Shown piece by piece: positions 59,601 through 64,000 of a stretch of 64,000 nt of DNA. How positions within the stretch are numbered: the stretch's first letter is position 1; every line of letters starts with the position of its first letter. A program made the translations under genes and the position numbers. Below the pieces are notes generated by a model, which was not told the DNA's origin, searched no databases, and saw only the letters and a program-made list of their open reading frames with translations. Origin of the DNA: Steromphala cineraria (Eukaryota > Mollusca > Gastropoda > Trochida > Trochidae); the NCBI GenBank assembly GCA_916613615.1, contig OU744732.1, positions 29,770,673 to 29,834,672 of the forward strand, read 5' to 3'.

Positions 59601-59912
59601 GGAGTTACTATTCATAACGTTGACCCTGCATTATTTAGGATGGATGTGTGGAGTTACTATTCATAACGTTGACCCTGCATTTTTTAGGATGGATGTTTGG
59701 AGATACTATTCATAACGTTGACCCTGCATTATTTATGATGGATGTTTCGAGATACTATTCATAACGTTGACCCTGCATTATTTAGGATGGATGTTTGGAG
59801 TTACTATTCATAACGTTGACCCTGCATTATTTAGGATGGATGTTTGGAGTTACTATTCATAACGTTGACCCTGCATTATTTAGGGTGGATGTTTGAAGTT
59901 ACTATTCATACA
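53690..59912. repeat. 49-bp satellite, about 127 copies
   Basis: The unit is GTTGACCCTGCATTATTTAG, then GATGGATGTTTGGAGTTACT, then ATTCATAAC. Unit starts follow 53690 plus multiples of 49. Starts checked at 54180 and 58590 fit, and the last unit ends at 59910-59912, so there is no net insertion or deletion over 127 units. Variants recur at fixed positions: GGGTGG for GGATGG, TTGAGG for TTTAGG, TTTCGAG for TTTGGAG, GTGTGG for GTTTGG and GTTTACC for GTTGACC. No unique spacers. Confidence 0.98.
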
Positions 59913-61804
59913 GAATACTGAGCACATTCATCAACCAACATATCTAAAAATAACAATATCGATTTACCGTACAAATCTCATATCAGCTTTCATAAAAGTC
60001 CATTTTACAACAAGTCGTAAAGGTACATTTTAACCATAAACGAATTTACATGTATATGGCACATTCAAAAGTAAAATAATATTTGCAACTATTTAGAATC
60101 TTTTACAATAAAGAATATCACGTTTTTCTCTTCTAATATAGCTATTAAAAGTCCAAAATTAGAGGCATCATATGATACCATGACACATACTCGTACGTTA
60201 ACAAACCAATCTCACATTTATGAATGGAACTATTTTAGTCCGGTTCCTGCTATAGCTAGATCAATCAAGTATTGCCAGTGCGCCTAGTTAAAGTACGCAA
60301 ATAGTCGGGACAAACAAACTGTTTACTAGCCGACATCATGGATGATACACTCCCCTCAACAGATCGATAACGTGGGCGTATCGAACTCTCTGATCTCTTA
60401 TAATTGGTGATTGATGGAAATCGATCATACAGATCACGAACACACGTGTATGTGTATGTGTTTCTTGACTCACTATCAAATACAAATTTAGAAATAGAAT
60501 ATAGAAAACAATTAATCAACACAAATTGACTTAAGTAATTTGAAACTTGTGGTATTTAGATGTTTCAAATGTCCTCCCACTCATTTGAATGTCAGAGAAA
60601 GGATTGAATTTAATCAGTTATCATAATCAAATTTCAAATATTGAACATCTCATGTTGGAAAGTTTGATACTTGATATCCCAGAGACGATTTATGAAACAT
60701 ACAAAAAAGTCGAGAACAATCATGGAACCAACTGGTACAAGCATGTACGCCATTCTCTTAGGGAGAGTCTATTCACTATGTGATCACATACGATTCATAT
60801 GACATGTGTGCGTTTTCCCCATTATTACTCGCTCGTGTAGGATACTGCAGATAGAGATGCTGCTATATCTATACGGCAATATTGCACTAGCGCAATACGG
60901 CAGTTGGTGTATGACGTCACACTTTGTTGATGTGACGTCACTAAATTAATACCGTCGTCATAAAAGCAGAAAACTATGCTTTTAGTATATGTTCGTTCAT
61001 AGGAAATAGTGATACACAAAACACCATTTGTTTTATTGAATTTCTTATATTAAACTAGAATTTGATGAGGTAAAAAAAAACATTTTCTCAACTCACACAA
61101 AACCATAAACTCTTTTGATAAAGATAGAGTTATGGAATGTTGTAACTTCATTCTATTGTGTTTATGTTGTATCAGCACAGCAAACAATTTGGTATAAACA
61201 CTCTTCTTCATCATTCATTCAAAATCGTGAATTTGTTTGATAAAGAGAGAACTGATTTGAAAAATGTCACCTCCTATGTTGTGTTGTTGTGATGACCTAG
61301 TACCGTACATAACTACTGATACCATTACTGATATACAATGATAAACATGTACATTGCTAAGGTAAGTAAGCTTTTTTTCGACCAAACAATTTCATATTTC
61401 GTTCAATTTCTTGTTACGTAATGTGAAATTAACAATATAAAAGTTACATATCAATGGTCGTTTTAAAAGTAATGAACAAACTTTAACATTTTGCCTAAAC
61501 GATATTGTTAAGTTTAACAATTTTATATCGAGTTAATTTTATTTTAACCCTTTTATTAAAAATAATTGTTTTCATCAAGTTTGAAACAAATGATTTAATC
61601 ATTTTGTTTGTCTCCAGCAACACTTGGGCAGATCGTGATTCTGAAACTCTCATTACACCTAAATGATCAACATATTTTGATTTCTTGCTATGACTCTCAA
61701 GTTACGAACTTCTCTTGACAAAATAATTAGCTTGTGAAGTGATTTGAAGAAGTTTTACAAGATTCGTATGGGTCTTTACTACTCGCCCGTTTTGCTTGTC
61801 CTCT
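59913..61804. other. Unique AT-rich sequence, no gene seen
   Basis: Open frames up to 85 codons have no recognisable domain. Paired CRE palindromes lie at 60912-60940. Confidence 0.5.
60912..60940. promoter_or_regulatory. Paired CRE palindromes with TTTGTT between
   Basis: TGACGTCA lies at 60912-60919 and 60933-60940, 21 bases apart, with CACTTTGTTGATG between. Confidence 0.35.
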
Positions 61805-61808
61805 TTAA

Positions 61809-62164
61809 AAAGGCAGTAGCCCGTTTTTCGATAATTTTATATTCTATATATTTCACTGATAATTGTAAGTTAATGCTAAATGTATTATATTGACAGTGTC
61901 AACAATCTCATTACACAGGCAAATCATCCATAGTCAGAGAACAAAGTATGAAGATTCACCTACAATCCATTGGCGGCCATTTTGTGTGAACACCTTTTAT
62001 TCATTTTGTGAAAGAAAATGGAATCGCATGGCTAAACATTACGTTGTATATTTGAATTATTAATGCTTTATTTAGTTTAAATACATTGTCTTTCAATTGA
62101 AACCAATAATTTTCATTTTCCTGACATCACCTTATATTGCCCCTAAAAACGTGCTACTGCCCCT
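61809..62164 (+). mobile_element. TTAA MITE, family A, first of a tandem pair
   Basis: Left end AAAGGCAGTAGCCCG, right end CGTGCTACTGCCCCT, with TTAA at 61805-61808 and 62165-62168. Carries the usual 'ccattggcggccattttgtg' block. Confidence 0.9.
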
Positions 62165-62168
62165 TTAA

Positions 62169-62513
62169 AGAGGCAGTAGCCCGTTTTTCGATAATTTTAT
62201 ATTTCAAATATTTCACTGATAATTGTAAGTTAATGCTAAATGTATTATATTGACAGTGTCAACAATCTCATTACACAGGCCAATCTTCCATAGTCAGAGT
62301 ACAAAGTATGAAGATTCACATAAAATCCATTGGCGGCCATATTTTGTGAACACCTTTAATTCATTTTGTGTAAGAAAAATGAATCGCATGGCTAAACTTT
62401 ATGTTATTTGTTTGAATTATTTTCCCAATTTAGTTTCAATACATAATCCTTCAACTGGAACCATTTATTTTCATTTTCCTGACATCACCTTATATTCCCC
62501 CTAAACTGCCCCA
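62169..62513 (+). mobile_element. TTAA MITE, family A, second of a tandem pair
   Basis: Begins immediately after the shared TTAA with AGAGGCAGTAGCCCG. The right end is shortened to 'ctaaactgcccca', then TTAA (62514-62517). It shares 'agcccgtttttcgataattt' and 'attgacagtgtcaacaatct' with its neighbour but not with other copies, so one arose from the other. An 84-codon open frame inside it is a by-product. Confidence 0.9.
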
Positions 62514-62517
62514 TTAA

Positions 62518-64000
62518 AACCGTTGAAGGAAATAAGAATCAACTGTTGCAAGTCTACTAAGTTAACATTTCCACTTTTAAAATTAAGTAAGCAAGATGAA
62601 GTGGCTTTTATCACAAACATGTTCTTGTTGTTAAAGGTTCTCGAGAACATCCTTATCCTTTTTGTTTGTTCTTCTGTTTCTCTTCCATTAATTTTTCACT
62701 TTATGGAAAACATTTTGACCTTTGTACTTTAACATATTCTATAATTCATACATTCTTGTTCATGTATATTCTCAATAAACGTATCTAAGCATATCATAAT
62801 AAACGTTATTACATGAAAACAAAATTCAACAACATCAACAAGGCCAGTGTCTACGTGACAGCTGCCTGTTATGGACATGGCTATCATATATATATATACA
62901 GCCACTGACCGCTGCCGGACAATCGATTCAACCTAAGTGACCTTGGAAACGGACACTGCCCTGTGACGTCACAGATAGCTGGCCACTGCCCGGAACCTGC
63001 CTGACATGCATGTTAGAGACGTTCACCCACAGAAGCCCGGTTCTGCAGCGGTCGTTCACCGAGTTACGGTCACGGTTTCCATGTACAAGTGTAGTATTCA
63101 TACATGTTCTTAACATTCTCTCATGCGTTAATGCTGCCTTCTAATAAAAGCATGTAATTAGTATGCTCTACTGGCATCATGTAAATTCAAATGAAAGCGT
63201 TTGCATTCTTTTGTTGATTGATTTAGTAACAAAAATATGTGTTTAGCTATAAAATATTTTTGTAGACTAGCAATCAGTCACTGAAGGTTAACTTTCAAAT
63301 GATTTTAAGTGCAAAGCGATAGGAATGAGCTTATCCGAAATTTTCAAAATTGACTTGTTTAAGGTTTGTTTCACCTTGATAAAATACATTTCTCAAACAT
63401 TTTGGGTATTTATTATTTCTTTATTCCTTCCATTATATGATAAAGTCTCGTTTTCCCTCATTGTTCTTAGGTTTTTTGGTATATTTTCCTGCTTGATCTG
63501 TATTGTCGGTTTTTTAAAAATCGATCTACATTTGACACAGACTTCTATTAACAAGTGGGAAGAAATTTGCCTTCAATGAACAGTTTTGTACCATATATAT
63601 AAATTTAATATTCAGAGTGTGTTAAACTTCCTCTTTAATAAAAGAAAGATTGATATATTGATAATCGAGGTTGAGGTTACTATGTCAATGAAACATGGTT
63701 ATTATCAGGATCTGACGTTAATTCGTATTGACGTTCACACATAAAATATTTACAATGTCAAACTGAAAAATGATTCATATACCAATAAATTTAATATCGT
63801 GAATGACACACATAAGAAAGGTTGATCAACGATAAATTGGAGCTTTTAAAATATTCAATTAAAAGACAACTTATTATTTGGCCTAGAAAAAAGTTTTGTT
63901 TCTGGTTTCCGTTCACGTCAGTTCCAAACCCCCGCATCAAGCCTTTTTCTCAAGATGTTGACAAGGAAAACATTTAAATTTAGTCTCGCGACCTTGAAAA
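62518..64000. other. Unique sequence, no gene seen
   Basis: 62840-63110 is locally richer in GC with repeated 'cactgcc' and a TGACGTCA at 62964-62971. No coding frame I can support there or in the AT-rich remainder. Confidence 0.5.

Noticed and set aside
53690..59912. CRISPR-like or protein-repeat array
   Set aside because: There are no spacers, and the 49-base period shifts the frame every unit, so no long frame is open.
62250..62504. 84-codon open frame
   Set aside because: It lies wholly inside a TTAA MITE whose other copies have stops in that frame.

Overview
The window looks like non-coding, repeat-rich nuclear DNA from an invertebrate animal. It is AT-rich and has no bacterial-style gene packing. 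It carries tRNA-derived SINEs, a Tc1-type transposon, several MITE families with clear target-site duplications, large minisatellite arrays and long microsatellites. The SINEs have a middle part of the form 'cactcagtccacccagctgt', a type I associate with marine invertebrates. A mollusc or another lophotrochozoan is my best guess, but the sequence alone does not prove it. I found no intact host protein gene. The only recognisable protein is a Tc1 transposase broken by one stop codon (6742-7824). The best candidate for host coding sequence is a short CpG-rich stretch on the minus strand at about 15.5-15.9 kb.

Layout. 0-5.8 kb: a SINE, GA-rich microsatellites, a palindrome-ended MITE fragment, a TTAA MITE and a 620-bp TAG microsatellite. 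6.2-8.1 kb: a TTAA MITE split by the Tc1 element. 9.48-13.67 kb: a satellite built from a 16-bp unit, which passes from 48-bp trimers through irregular monomers to exactly 99 copies of a 32-bp dimer, with a SINE just beyond its right edge. 14.3-24.2 kb: mostly unique AT-rich DNA with two foldback structures, MITE pieces and a SINE. 26.0-28.25 kb: 36-bp and 24-bp minisatellites, the latter part of a duplicated array-plus-spacer unit. 30.0-30.8 kb: a cluster of CACGTG palindromes. 31.8-53.4 kb: scattered SINEs and MITEs from four families, with small tandem duplications. 53.69-59.91 kb: a 49-bp satellite of about 127 copies with no net length change. 61.8-62.5 kb: two TTAA MITEs head to tail sharing one TTAA. 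The remainder is plain AT-rich sequence.

The elements record a history rather than a pathway. Tc1 entered an existing TTAA MITE, a TTAA MITE sits between two copies of a duplicated segment, and the 16-bp satellite preserves both its monomer and its derived higher-order forms. Two signals cut across the repeats: the palindrome TGACGTCA occurs about 20 times, four times as close pairs, and CACGTG is concentrated near 30.4 kb.
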